Positions 15,143-23,313 are shown, numbered from the stretch's first letter. The stretch: DNA of 26,225 nucleotides from an uncultured Flavobacterium sp. (GCF_937876455.1 NZ_CALFIG010000166.1:1-26225), one strand, 5' to 3'. Notes: generated from the letters alone by a model not told the origin. Program-made: numbers and translations.

Positions 15143-16189
15143 ATGATAAAAAACATTAGTTATCTTTTAGTTTGTGCGCTGCTGTTTAGTTGTGCATCAG
15201 ATTATGATGATGCAGAACAGTATCAAAATATACCCATAGATTTTCAAGTGCCTAGTAATTTTCCACCTTTGCAATATGATTTAGCAAATAACCCACTTAC
15301 AGAAAAAGGGTTTGAATTGGGAAAAAAACTATTTTATGATGGTCGATTAGCCTCAGATGGTGTAGTTTCATGCGGATTCTGTCATATTCAAGCTGATGCT
15401 TTCACACATCATGGGCATAGTGTTAGCCATGGTGTAGGCGATAATATAGGCACAAGAAATACGCCTCCTATTCAAAATTTGGCTTTTCAAAATATATTTA
15501 TGTGGGACGGAGCAGCAGATCATTTAGATTTACAACCTATAATTCCATTTACCAGTCCAATAGAAATGAATGGTAATTTCTCAAACGCCATTGCAATGAT
15601 GAAAACAGATCCAGTTTATGTCAAATTATATAAACAAGCTTTTGCAGACGGTCAAATCAATACAGAAAATATGCTAAAAGCATTAGGTCAGTTTATGGTG
15701 TTAACAGTCTCTTCTAATTCTAGATTTGATAAATATAGAAGAAATGAGCCAGGAGGAATTTTGACAAACGATGAATTACAAGGATATGCTCTTTTTAACC
15801 AAAAATGTGCTACTTGTCACGCCACAGATTTATTTACAGACAATTCGTTTAGAAATAACGGATTGCCCATAAATCCAAATGTAAATGATGTTGGAAGATA
15901 TCGTGTAACAGAGCAAGTTCAGGATAGGTATAAGTTTAAAGTGCCAAGTTTACGAAATGTCGAAAAAACAGCGCCTTATATGCATGATGGTAGGTTTTAT
16001 ACTTTGGAAGCTGTTTTAGACCATTATTCAAATGGAGTGCAAAACACACAAAATCTCGATCCGATATTGAATACTAATTCAACATTAGGTATTTCTTTGA
16101 CTCAAACTGAAAAAAATAAACTCATAGCATTTCTTAAGACTTTAACAGATAATCAATTTTTAACAAATCCTCGATTTGCAGAATATTAA
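15143..16189 (+). CDS. MbnH-like diheme cytochrome c peroxidase / MauG family lipoprotein
   Basis: A 348-residue diheme enzyme of the bacterial cytochrome c peroxidase/MauG superfamily. Its position next to MbnP argues for MbnH, which oxidises a Trp of MbnP to kynurenine. The two haem c sites are CGFCH (77-81) and CATCH (222-226). Between them are the bridging-Trp motif FMWDGAADHLDLQ (Trp121, Gln131) and SPIEM (Glu141), matching the conserved distal Gln and Glu of the superfamily at the expected 10-residue spacing. PYMHDGRFYTLEAVLDHY follows at 278-295. The start has a lipobox LFSC (Cys17), then ASDYDDAE, an acidic stretch compatible with export to the surface. It is thus membrane-tethered, unlike soluble periplasmic relatives. 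The CDACGC protein starts 12 bp downstream. It could instead be a plain peroxidase, but the MbnP neighbour makes MbnH more likely. Confidence 0.9.
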   Translation: MIKNISYLLVCALLFSCASDYDDAEQYQNIPIDFQVPSNFPPLQYDLANNPLTEKGFELGKKLFYDGRLASDGVVSCGFCHIQADAFTHHGHSVSHGVGDNIGTRNTPPIQNLAFQNIFMWDGAADHLDLQPIIPFTSPIEMNGNFSNAIAMMKTDPVYVKLYKQAFADGQINTENMLKALGQFMVLTVSSNSRFDKYRRNEPGGILTNDELQGYALFNQKCATCHATDLFTDNSFRNNGLPINPNVNDVGRYRVTEQVQDRYKFKVPSLRNVEKTAPYMHDGRFYTLEAVLDHYSNGVQNTQNLDPILNTNSTLGISLTQTEKNKLIAFLKTLTDNQFLTNPRFAEY

Positions 16190-16201
16190 AAACAAATTTA
16201 G

Positions 16202-17164
16202 ATGAAAACTATTTTACTTGCTTGTTTTGTTTTTTTAAACGTTCAAGCGCATGAAAAACCAAAACAGTTAACAAAAAAAATAATTAATTCTGAAAAGAAA
16301 GACTTTAAATTCAATTATCTTGACTATTGCGACGCTTGTGGGTGTTCTGCAAATGGTGGAAGCATGGGATTTGGTTCTGTTGTAAGTGCTAATTTTGTTG
16401 GCGTTAGATATATTAATCAAAATTACGAAACAAATGATGGTTTATATACTAATTCACCTTGGCTAAAAGAAAATTTTAATACATACCAACTTTGGTCTAA
16501 AATACCTATCAACAAAAAAATTCAGCTTTCAACACTTATTCCGTATCATGCGCATAGAAAAGAAGTAGCTACAGGTCAAAATTCTATAAAAGGGCTCGGA
16601 GACATTACCGTAATTGGATTTTATACATTGTGGAATAAAAAGAAAGATTCAATAGGTTTATCACAAACTATACAAGTAGGAGCAGGTTTAAAAATGCCTA
16701 CAGGGACTTTTGATGAAACTACGTCAGGTGCAGTAAATCCAAGTTTTCAATTAGGAACTGGTAGTTGGGATTATCTTTTTTCTACAGAATATGTTATAAA
16801 GAAACATGCTTTTGGATGGAGTAATTTACTCAATTATGTAGTTAAGTCTTCAAATGCAAATGCATATCGCTTTGGAAATCAATTAAATTATAACTCAACA
16901 TGCTATTATCTTTTTGAAAAAGATAAAATGATAATTGCGCCACAAATAGGCCTAGCCGGAGAAATTTATGCAAGTAATTATACGCACCAAGAAAAAATCC
17001 GTAATACAAGTGGAGATGTGCTTTTTACCAAGTTTGGAGCTGAAATAGCTTACAGAGATTTTTCTGTTGGCGCTTTTTTTCAAACGCCTTTGCACCAACA
17101 TTTAATGTCAGATTTAGTGAAAGCAAAAAACAGGCTGAGTATAAGCTTTAATTATAAATTATAA
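16202..17164 (+). CDS. outer-membrane-barrel-like protein with CDACGC motif
   Basis: A 320-residue exported protein. The signal peptide is MKTILLACFVFLNVQA. After a Lys-rich stretch comes LDYCDACGCSANGGSMGFGS (Cys43, Cys46, Cys48), then a long region of alternating hydrophobic/polar strands with many aromatics, ending FNYKL as outer-membrane barrels do. Strand-like segments such as IQLSTLIPYHAHR, TIQVGAGLKMPTGTF and DFSVGAFFQTPLHQH support a small beta-barrel. I know similar proteins only as uncharacterised genes next to MbnP/MbnH-type pairs. The Cys-rich N-terminal patch and scattered His/Met suggest metal handling (inference). It starts 12 bp after the diheme gene and is clearly in its operon. 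A strong terminator follows. It could be an outer-membrane channel for the metal or an anchor for the surface pair. Confidence 0.8.
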   Translation: MKTILLACFVFLNVQAHEKPKQLTKKIINSEKKDFKFNYLDYCDACGCSANGGSMGFGSVVSANFVGVRYINQNYETNDGLYTNSPWLKENFNTYQLWSKIPINKKIQLSTLIPYHAHRKEVATGQNSIKGLGDITVIGFYTLWNKKKDSIGLSQTIQVGAGLKMPTGTFDETTSGAVNPSFQLGTGSWDYLFSTEYVIKKHAFGWSNLLNYVVKSSNANAYRFGNQLNYNSTCYYLFEKDKMIIAPQIGLAGEIYASNYTHQEKIRNTSGDVLFTKFGAEIAYRDFSVGAFFQTPLHQHLMSDLVKAKNRLSISFNYKL

Positions 17165-17165
17165 C

Positions 17166-17199
17166 AAAAAAACCTCGCTCAAAATTTGGGCGAGGTTTT
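17166..17199. terminator. bidirectional intrinsic terminator after the copper-associated cluster
   Basis: AACCTCGC (17171-17178) pairs with GCGAGGTT (17190-17197), extended inward by T-G and C-G pairs. It is flanked by an A-run (17166-17172) and TTTT (17196-17199). It sits between the barrel-like gene and the convergent PLP enzyme gene. Confidence 0.9.
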
Positions 17200-17223
17200 A
17201 TATCTAAAGTCTTGTAAACAAAT

Positions 17224-18264
17224 TTACTTAATTATTTCAATTTTTTGACTTTCTTCGTTATTTACACTGTCAAAAAAGCCTTGTTCACTCATCCATTCAT
17301 CACTGTAAATTTTACTCATATAACGTGATCCATGGTCTGGAAATATGACTACTACATTACTGTTTTTAGTGAATTCACCTTCTTCAGCAAATTGTTTTAT
17401 TGCTTGAAAAGCAGCGCCAGAAGTATAGCCTACAAACAAACCTTCTTTTTTAGCTAATTCTCTTGCGGTATGCGCGCTGTCTTCATCAGATACTTTAGTA
17501 AACTTATCAATAACGTCAAAATCGGTTGCGGTAGGAATTAAATTTTTACCTAATCCTTCAATTCTGTATGGGTAAATTTCATCTGTATCAAATTCTTTGG
17601 TTTCATGGTATTTTTTTAATACTGAACCATACGCATCCACACCTAAAATTTTAATGTTTGGGTTCATTTCTTTCAGATACTTAGCCGTGCCTGAAATAGT
17701 TCCACCCGTGCCACTACATGCTACTAAATGCGTAATTTGTCCATTAGTTTGTTCCCAAATTTCAGGCCCTGTAGTTTTATAATGTGCGTCTATATTTAAA
17801 TCATTAAAATATTGGTTGATATAAATAGAGCCTTTCGTCTCCTCGTGCAATCTTTTGGCTACATTATAATAACTTCTTTCATCATCTGCCGAAACATGTG
17901 CGGGGCAAACATATACTTTCGCACCCATAGTGCGTAACATGTCAATTTTATCTTTTGACGATTTAGAGCTTACAGCAAGTATACATTCATACCCTTTAAT
18001 AATACTTACCATAGCTAAACTGAACCCAGTATTGCCAGATGTTGTTTCTACAATAGTGTCTCCAGGTTTTAGAATGCCTCTTTTTTCAGCTTCTTCTATG
18101 ATATAAAGTGCAATTCTATCTTTTGATGAATGTCCGGGATTAAAAGCCTCTACTTTTGCATAAAAATTGCCAGCCAAACCGCCGGTAATTTTATTTAATT
18201 TTATAAGTGGCGTGTTCCCAATTAATTCGAGTATAGAATGATTTGCTTTTATTTCTTTTGCCAT
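17224..18264 (-). CDS. PLP-dependent cysteine synthase / cystathionine beta-synthase-like enzyme
   Basis: A 346-residue fold-type II PLP enzyme, cytoplasmic. The Schiff-base lysine is K48 in FNPGHSSKDR. The Asn loop is TTSGNTG (74-80), and the PLP phosphate loop is SGTGGTISG (184-192). The sequence near the C-terminus, DHGSRYMSKIYSDEWM, resembles the catalytic core of cystathionine beta-synthase more than that of CysK, but there are no CBS regulatory domains. It probably makes cystathionine or cysteine from a serine-derived donor with homocysteine or sulfide; the sequence does not decide which. The gene stands alone between terminators. Its leader (18265-18310) carries an inverted repeat and a TAnnTTTG box, hinting at regulation. 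Confidence 0.85.
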   Translation of the reverse strand: MAKEIKANHSILELIGNTPLIKLNKITGGLAGNFYAKVEAFNPGHSSKDRIALYIIEEAEKRGILKPGDTIVETTSGNTGFSLAMVSIIKGYECILAVSSKSSKDKIDMLRTMGAKVYVCPAHVSADDERSYYNVAKRLHEETKGSIYINQYFNDLNIDAHYKTTGPEIWEQTNGQITHLVACSGTGGTISGTAKYLKEMNPNIKILGVDAYGSVLKKYHETKEFDTDEIYPYRIEGLGKNLIPTATDFDVIDKFTKVSDEDSAHTARELAKKEGLFVGYTSGAAFQAIKQFAEEGEFTKNSNVVVIFPDHGSRYMSKIYSDEWMSEQGFFDSVNNEESQKIEIIK

Positions 18265-18281
18265 AAATAATCACTTATGTT

Positions 18282-18300
18282 AACATCGGTGTGTGATGTT
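18282..18300. promoter_or_regulatory. inverted repeat in the leader of the PLP synthase gene (candidate operator or hairpin)
   Basis: AACATC (18282-18287), GGTGTGT, GATGTT (18295-18300) is a perfect 6-bp inverted repeat between the candidate promoter and the ATG (18264). It would lie in the 5' UTR. No known riboswitch motif is recognisable. Confidence 0.35.
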
Positions 18301-18310
18301 TTAACTACCG

Positions 18311-18343
18311 CAAAGGTACAAAAAAACTTGAATTACTTGTCAA
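18311..18343 (-). promoter_or_regulatory. candidate promoter of the PLP synthase gene
   Basis: The minus strand has TACCTTTG (complement of 18311-18318), a full -7 match. TTG (complement of 18341-18343) lies 22 nt upstream, slightly long spacing. It overlaps the 3' end of the peptidase gene. Confidence 0.5.
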
Positions 18344-20462
18344 TTTTTTCTAAATCAAACAAAAAGGTAAACTCTTTTGCCAGTTCTTTCAATGCTTCAA
18401 AGCGCCCCGAAGCACCTCCGTGTCCAGCATCCATATTGGTGTCTAAAAACAGCTGGTTTGTTCCTTTCTTCATGACTCTTAATTTTGCTACCCACTTCGC
18501 AGGTTCCCAATATTGTACTTGAGAATCATGCAAACCTGTAGAAACATACATATTAGGATATACTTGTTCTTTAACTTGGTCATAAGGAGAATAAGACAAC
18601 ATGTAATCATAGTATTTTTTGTCATTTGGATTTCCCCATTCATCATATTCCCCAGTTGTTAAAGGAATAGAGTCGTCTAACATTGTTGTAATTACATCTA
18701 CAAAAGGAACTTGTGCAATTACGCCATGGTATAACTCGGGTGCCATATTAACAATAGCGCCCATTAATAATCCTCCTGCTGAACCTCCTTCGGCATATAA
18801 ATGAGCAGCAGAAGTATATTTTTCGGCAATAACATGTTTTGAACAATCTATGAAATCAGTAAATGTATTTTTCTTCTTTAATAATTTTCCGTTTTCATAC
18901 CATTCTCTGCCTAAATCTTCCCCTCCTCTTATGTGTGCAATCGCATAGATAAACCCTCTGTCTAACAAGCTTAATCGAGTACTTGAAAAGTAAGGGTCCA
19001 TAGATGCACCATAGGATCCGTAAGCATATAACAAAAACGGATTTTTACCCTCTTTTTTCATGCCTTTTCTGTATACCATTGAAATTGGAATTTTGGTACC
19101 GTCTTGAGCAGTTGCCCATATTCTTTCTTCCGCATAATTATTTTTATCAAACTTTCCGCCTAAAACAGCTTGTTCTTTCAATATCGTTTTTTCTTTAGTT
19201 CTCATGTTAAAGTCGATTACTGAAGAAGGTGTTGCCATAGATTGATAAGCAAAACGTAACACTTCAGTATTAAAATCAACATTTGTAGTCGTGTAGGCAG
19301 TATAGGTTTCGCTTTCAAAAGGTAAATAATAATCGCCTGAACCATTCCATGGCTTGATTTGTATTTTATTTAACCCATTTGAACGTTCTTCTACAACCAA
19401 ATAGTCTTTAAAAATTTCAATTCCTTCTAGTAATGTTTCTTTTCTGTGAGGAATTACATCTTTCCAATTGTCAAAGGATGTAGCTGTTTCAGGCGTTTTC
19501 ATCAATTTGAAATTGGTAGCTTTATCTTTATTAGTTACAATGTAAAAGCTGTCTCCATAATGTGAAATAGAATATTCAATTCCTCTTGTTCGAACTTGAA
19601 AAATTCTAAATTTTCCATCAGGATTACTAGCTTCTAAAATTTGATATTCTGAAGTTAAGGTGCTTGATGATCCTATAACAATGTATTTTTTTGATTTTTC
19701 TTTGTAAACAAAAGTCGAAAACGTATCGTCTTGTTCATGAAAAATCAATTCATCTTCACTAGGATTTGAACCTACCTTATGTTTGTAAATTTTATCAGAT
19801 CGTAACGTTTGTGCGTCTTTTCTAGTGTAGAAAAGCGTTTTGTTATCACCTGCCCAAGTAGATCCGCCTGTGGTATTTTCAATTTTTACGGGTAAAATTT
19901 CCCCAGTTTCTAAGTTTTTTATTTGAATAGTGTATTGTCTTCTCGAAACTAAATCTATCCCAAAAGCCGCCCATTTGTTATCCTCGCTGATGTTGATGCC
20001 TGATAAATTAAAGTAAGATTGCCCTTTTGCCATTTCATTACAATTGAATAAAATTTCTTCACTCGCATTTAAATTTCCTTTTTTACGGGTATAAATAGGG
20101 TAGTCTTTACCGGTTTCAAAACGTGTAATGTACCAGTAACCATTATAAAAATAAGGTACAGAAGTATCGTCTTCTTTTATTCTGCTTTTCATTTCCAAGA
20201 ACAAATCTTCTTGAAATTTTTTAGTATGAGCAGTAGCTTGTTGGTAATATTCGTTTTCTTTATTTAAATAATCAATTACTTCAGGATTTTCTCGTTCGTT
20301 TAACCAATAGTAATTATCAATTCTAACATGACCGTGTTTTTCAAGTTTTTTAGGGATAATTTTTGCAATAGGAGGTTGTATTTCGTTCATTTTAGGGTTC
20401 TTTTTTTGAGCATGAAAAATGGTGCTAAAAAGAATAACGATTAGTACAATATATTTTTTCAT
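18333..20462 (-). CDS. S9A family prolyl oligopeptidase (oligopeptidase B-like), exported
   Basis: A 709-residue serine peptidase that trims short peptides; the oligopeptidase B branch prefers cleavage after Arg/Lys, and the S9A family in general also includes post-proline enzymes. The signal peptide is MKKYIVLIVILFSTIFHAQ, so it acts outside the cytoplasm. An N-terminal beta-propeller (about 90-420) is followed by an alpha/beta-hydrolase domain with Ser561 (GGSAGG), Asp646 (GLHDSQV) and His681 (DAGHGG). EYDEWGNPNDKKYYDYM is a hallmark of the oligopeptidase B type. Full length for the family. It starts 24 bp after the stop of the glutaminyl cyclotransferase gene, so the two probably form one unit for handling peptides in the periplasm. 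Substrate is not certain. Confidence 0.93.
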   Translation of the reverse strand: MKKYIVLIVILFSTIFHAQKKNPKMNEIQPPIAKIIPKKLEKHGHVRIDNYYWLNERENPEVIDYLNKENEYYQQATAHTKKFQEDLFLEMKSRIKEDDTSVPYFYNGYWYITRFETGKDYPIYTRKKGNLNASEEILFNCNEMAKGQSYFNLSGINISEDNKWAAFGIDLVSRRQYTIQIKNLETGEILPVKIENTTGGSTWAGDNKTLFYTRKDAQTLRSDKIYKHKVGSNPSEDELIFHEQDDTFSTFVYKEKSKKYIVIGSSSTLTSEYQILEASNPDGKFRIFQVRTRGIEYSISHYGDSFYIVTNKDKATNFKLMKTPETATSFDNWKDVIPHRKETLLEGIEIFKDYLVVEERSNGLNKIQIKPWNGSGDYYLPFESETYTAYTTTNVDFNTEVLRFAYQSMATPSSVIDFNMRTKEKTILKEQAVLGGKFDKNNYAEERIWATAQDGTKIPISMVYRKGMKKEGKNPFLLYAYGSYGASMDPYFSSTRLSLLDRGFIYAIAHIRGGEDLGREWYENGKLLKKKNTFTDFIDCSKHVIAEKYTSAAHLYAEGGSAGGLLMGAIVNMAPELYHGVIAQVPFVDVITTMLDDSIPLTTGEYDEWGNPNDKKYYDYMLSYSPYDQVKEQVYPNMYVSTGLHDSQVQYWEPAKWVAKLRVMKKGTNQLFLDTNMDAGHGGASGRFEALKELAKEFTFLFDLEKIDK

Positions 20463-20486
20463 GCTTTGTTTGTGTTTAATTAGTTT

Positions 20487-21527
20487 TTATTGGTTTATTT
20501 TTAGTTCAAATAATTTATCCCAATTTTTACCCGTAACAAAAACGGTTTGAGTAGTTGGGTTATAAGCAATGCCATTTAATACATCTAGGTTTTCATGTTG
20601 TTTTACTTTGGTTTTCAATTCAGATAAATCAATAACAGCTTCTACGGCACCGTTCTCGGGATTGATGATGGCAATGGCATCTCTTTGGTATATGTTTGCC
20701 CAAATTTTTCCATTTATCCATTCCAATTCGTTAATTTGGTCAATTTTAGAAGTATCCGTATATACATTTATAGAGCGAACCAATTTTTGTGTCGCTGGGT
20801 CTAAAAAATAAATGGTATTTGAGCCATCACTCATGATGAGGTATTTATCATTGTGCGTAAGTCCCCAACCTTCCATATCTTTAAAATAGGTAAAGGTTTT
20901 TTCGCGTTGTAACGTTTCCGTATTATAGATAAATCCTGTTTTTTCTTGCCAGGTTAATTGATACACTTTGTTGTTAAAAATCGTTAATCCTTCACCAAAA
21001 TATTGAGGTTCTAATGTGCTATTTTGCGTAACGTTTCCAGTTTTATAATTTATTTTTCGCACTTTAGATTCACCCCTTTGTCCCGTACTCTCATATAAAA
21101 TTCCATTATAAAATTCTAATCCTTGCGTGTAAGAGGTAAGATCGTGTTCGTAAGTGTTTACAATCGTATAAGATAAAATTTTAGGTGTAATTTCTGAAAC
21201 GAGTTCAAAAGAAGTAACACATTCATTAGGTTTTCCTTCTGTAAAAACGAGTGCTTTAATTTCTTGTGTACCAAAGGAAAGTTGATTGAGTTTGAATGTG
21301 GTTTTTTGGTTTTGCTTTACAGCTGCTATTTTCGTTTCATTTGCATAATAAACGACCGAATCAATTGCAATATTTTCTGTATTACTAATTTCTAAATCAA
21401 TACTCTCGGAAGGTTTATAAATTTGTTTTAAATTTTTAGATTCTATTGTAAATGCGTCTTTTGTTTCGCTACAATTAACAAAAAACAAGCCTAAAGTGAT
21501 GACTAATAAATAATTATGTTTTTTCAT
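20487..21527 (-). CDS. glutaminyl-peptide cyclotransferase (beta-propeller type) lipoprotein
   Basis: Converts N-terminal glutamine of peptides or proteins to pyroglutamate. The 346-residue precursor has a signal peptide and a lipobox-like FVNC (Cys19) followed by SETKD. Residues about 20-110 form an extra N-terminal beta domain. The propeller begins near 115 with YEHDLTSYTQGLEFYNGILYESTGQRGESKVRKI, the family signature (HD...TQGLEF...YESTG). NELEWINGKIWANIYQRD and NGIAYNPTTQTVFVTGKNWDKLFEL follow. It is the plant/bacterial type, unrelated to the zinc-dependent animal enzyme. The oligopeptidase gene follows in the same direction after 24 bp. Family call is firm; natural substrates are unknown. 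Confidence 0.92.
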   Translation of the reverse strand: MKKHNYLLVITLGLFFVNCSETKDAFTIESKNLKQIYKPSESIDLEISNTENIAIDSVVYYANETKIAAVKQNQKTTFKLNQLSFGTQEIKALVFTEGKPNECVTSFELVSEITPKILSYTIVNTYEHDLTSYTQGLEFYNGILYESTGQRGESKVRKINYKTGNVTQNSTLEPQYFGEGLTIFNNKVYQLTWQEKTGFIYNTETLQREKTFTYFKDMEGWGLTHNDKYLIMSDGSNTIYFLDPATQKLVRSINVYTDTSKIDQINELEWINGKIWANIYQRDAIAIINPENGAVEAVIDLSELKTKVKQHENLDVLNGIAYNPTTQTVFVTGKNWDKLFELKINQ

Positions 21528-21581
21528 TAGAGTTTTTATTTTCTACTACAATATTACAATTTATTTTTAACTAATTTTTCA

Positions 21582-21612
21582 TTTGTAAAGATAATAAAAG
21601 ATTGTATATTTG
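21582..21612 (+). promoter_or_regulatory. promoter of the SRP RNA gene
   Basis: TTTG (21582-21585), 19 nt, TATATTTG (21605-21612). It matches both boxes of the Bacteroidota consensus at ideal spacing. Transcription would start about 5-7 nt later, exactly where the RNA stem begins. Confidence 0.9.
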
Positions 21613-21616
21613 CCTC

Positions 21617-21716
21617 GGCAAGTCCTACACGACCAGCTCCTGCAAAATCCTCCAGGGTGGGAACACAGCAAAGGTATGTGGTTGTAGCGGTGCGATGTAG
21701 GTCGCTTGCCTTTTTT
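21617..21716 (+). ncRNA. ffs: signal recognition particle RNA (small bacterial type)
   Basis: About 100 nt. The ends GGCAAG (21617-21622) and CTTGCC (21705-21710) pair, and the molecule folds back on itself: CTACACGACC pairs loosely with GGTTGTAG. Near the tip is the conserved Ffh-binding domain: CTCCAGGGTGGGAACACAGCAAAGG carries the tip-loop and the asymmetric-loop (ACAGCAAAGG) sequences typical of the group. A T-run (21711-21717) ends the gene. It scaffolds Ffh for co-translational targeting of membrane proteins. Confidence 0.93.
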
Positions 21717-21774
21717 TATTTCTTCACATTTCTTAAAAATCTTATAATTTTTATCTAAATTTCACTTTTTTGGT

Positions 21775-21782
21775 TAGATTTG
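21775..21782 (+). promoter_or_regulatory. candidate -7 box of the M28 peptidase-aroQ unit
   Basis: TAGATTTG matches TAnnTTTG and ends 21 nt before the ATG at 21804. There is no TTG at the -33 position. Confidence 0.45.
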
Positions 21783-21803
21783 TGCAACTAAATTCAATCA
21801 AAA

Positions 21804-22841
21804 ATGAAAAAAATCTTTGTATTAGTAGTTTCTGGAGCATTTTTTATTAGTTGCTCAACTTCAAAAACAGTTACACAAGCTCCTAAAAAGGAAGTAGATG
21901 TTGTAAAGTACATGAACACCATCAGTGAGTCAAATCTTTCTAAAAATCTATACGTTATCGCTTCTGATGAAATGGAAGGTAGAAATACGGGGGAACCAGG
22001 ACAAAAAAAGGCAGGGCTCTACATTATTGACCAATACAAAGCATTAGGTATTTCTAATCCTCCAGGATCAACAGATTTTTATCAAAAAGTGCCTTCTGAA
22101 TTTATGAAAAGAGGATTTGCGCCAAAGTTAAATGATTCGGAAAATATATGGGCCTTCATTCCAGGTTCAGAAAAGCCAGAAGAAATAATTGTAATTTCTG
22201 CGCATTATGACCATGTAGGAATGAAAAATGGTGACGTGTTTAATGGTGCCGATGATGATGGTTCGGGTACTGTTGCATTAATTGAAATTGCTAAAGCATT
22301 TATGGAAGCTAAAAAAGATGGTTTTTCACCTAAACGTTCTATTCTTTTTTTACATGTAACAGGTGAAGAGCATGGTTTACATGGGTCTCGATATTATTCA
22401 GAAAATCCATTATTTCCAATAAAAAATACCGTAGTAGATATTAATATTGACATGATAGGTAGACGTGATGATTTAAACGGGCATAAAGAAAATGGTAAAT
22501 ATGTTTATGTTGTAGGTGCAGATCGTTTGAGCTCAGAATTACATACCATTAATGAAGAAGTTAATGCTAAATTTGTGGGCTTAAATTTAGATTATAAATA
22601 CAATGACAGAAAAGATCCAATGAATATTTACAAACGTTCAGATCATTATAATTTTGCAAATAAAGGTATTCCAGCGATATTTTATTTTAATGGATTACAC
22701 GAAGATTATCACAAATCTACTGATACACCAGACAAAATTGAGTATGATTTATTAGCACAACGTGCCAAATTAGCCTTTGTTCTCGCTTGGGAATTAGCGA
22801 ATAGAGAAAATAGAATTATGGTTGATAGAGACGGTAAATAA
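21804..22841 (+). CDS. M28 family zinc aminopeptidase lipoprotein
   Basis: A 345-residue di-zinc peptidase, likely an aminopeptidase acting in the periplasm. It has a signal peptide and lipobox FISC (Cys17). The next residues, STSKTV, lack an acidic export signal. All expected metal and catalytic residues are present: His134 and Asp136 (SAHYDHVG), Asp150 (NGADDDGSG), Glu188-Glu189 (TGEEHGLHGS), Asp216 (NIDMIGR) and His303 (DYHKSTDTPD). The catalytic domain runs to about 335 and no PDZ or PA domain is added. Its TAA overlaps the aroQ ATG by one base (TAATG), so aroQ translation is probably coupled to it. The pairing of a peptidase with a shikimate enzyme seems coincidental. A TAnnTTTG box lies upstream. 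Confidence 0.93.
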   Translation: MKKIFVLVVSGAFFISCSTSKTVTQAPKKEVDVVKYMNTISESNLSKNLYVIASDEMEGRNTGEPGQKKAGLYIIDQYKALGISNPPGSTDFYQKVPSEFMKRGFAPKLNDSENIWAFIPGSEKPEEIIVISAHYDHVGMKNGDVFNGADDDGSGTVALIEIAKAFMEAKKDGFSPKRSILFLHVTGEEHGLHGSRYYSENPLFPIKNTVVDINIDMIGRRDDLNGHKENGKYVYVVGADRLSSELHTINEEVNAKFVGLNLDYKYNDRKDPMNIYKRSDHYNFANKGIPAIFYFNGLHEDYHKSTDTPDKIEYDLLAQRAKLAFVLAWELANRENRIMVDRDGK

Positions 22842-23254
22842 TGAAGCTTTTAATTCTAAATGGGCCTAATTTAAATTTACTAGGCACTAGAGAAACTTCA
22901 ATATATGGAAGCCAAGACTTCAATTCTTTTTTTGAAGAATTGAAGTCTCAATTTCCTCAAGTCGAATTAGATTATTATCAATCTAATGTTGAGGGGGAAA
23001 TTATCACAAAATTACAAGAAGTTGGTTTCACTTACGATGGAATTCTTTTAAATGCGGGGGCTTACACGCATACTTCTATAGGAATAGGCGATGCTATTAA
23101 AGCCATCACAGCACCAGTTATAGAAGTGCATATTTCTAATACATTTTCAAGAGAAACATTCAGACATCAGTCTTTTATTTCGCCTCATGCAAGAGGCGTA
23201 ATTATTGGTTTTGGCCTGCAGAGTTATACTTTAGCTATACAAAGTTTTTTGTAA
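22841..23254 (+). CDS. aroQ: type II 3-dehydroquinate dehydratase
   Basis: Dehydrates 3-dehydroquinate to 3-dehydroshikimate in the shikimate pathway, in the cytoplasm. 137 residues, near the usual size of about 145. The start MKLLILNGPNLNLLGTRE has Arg17 and the catalytic Tyr22. LNAGAYTHTSIGIGDAI contains Asn71 and His77, and the catalytic His97 lies in VIEVHISN. Arg108 would bind substrate in the usual ERFRxxS-type region (here SRETFRHQSF). It overlaps the stop of the M28 peptidase gene by one base. No other aro gene lies in the window. Confidence 0.96.
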   Translation: MKLLILNGPNLNLLGTRETSIYGSQDFNSFFEELKSQFPQVELDYYQSNVEGEIITKLQEVGFTYDGILLNAGAYTHTSIGIGDAIKAITAPVIEVHISNTFSRETFRHQSFISPHARGVIIGFGLQSYTLAIQSFL

Positions 23255-23313
23255 AAACATACAACCTTTTTCACCTTTACAAGTCTATACTATGTAACCT
23301 TAATTCTTTTGCT

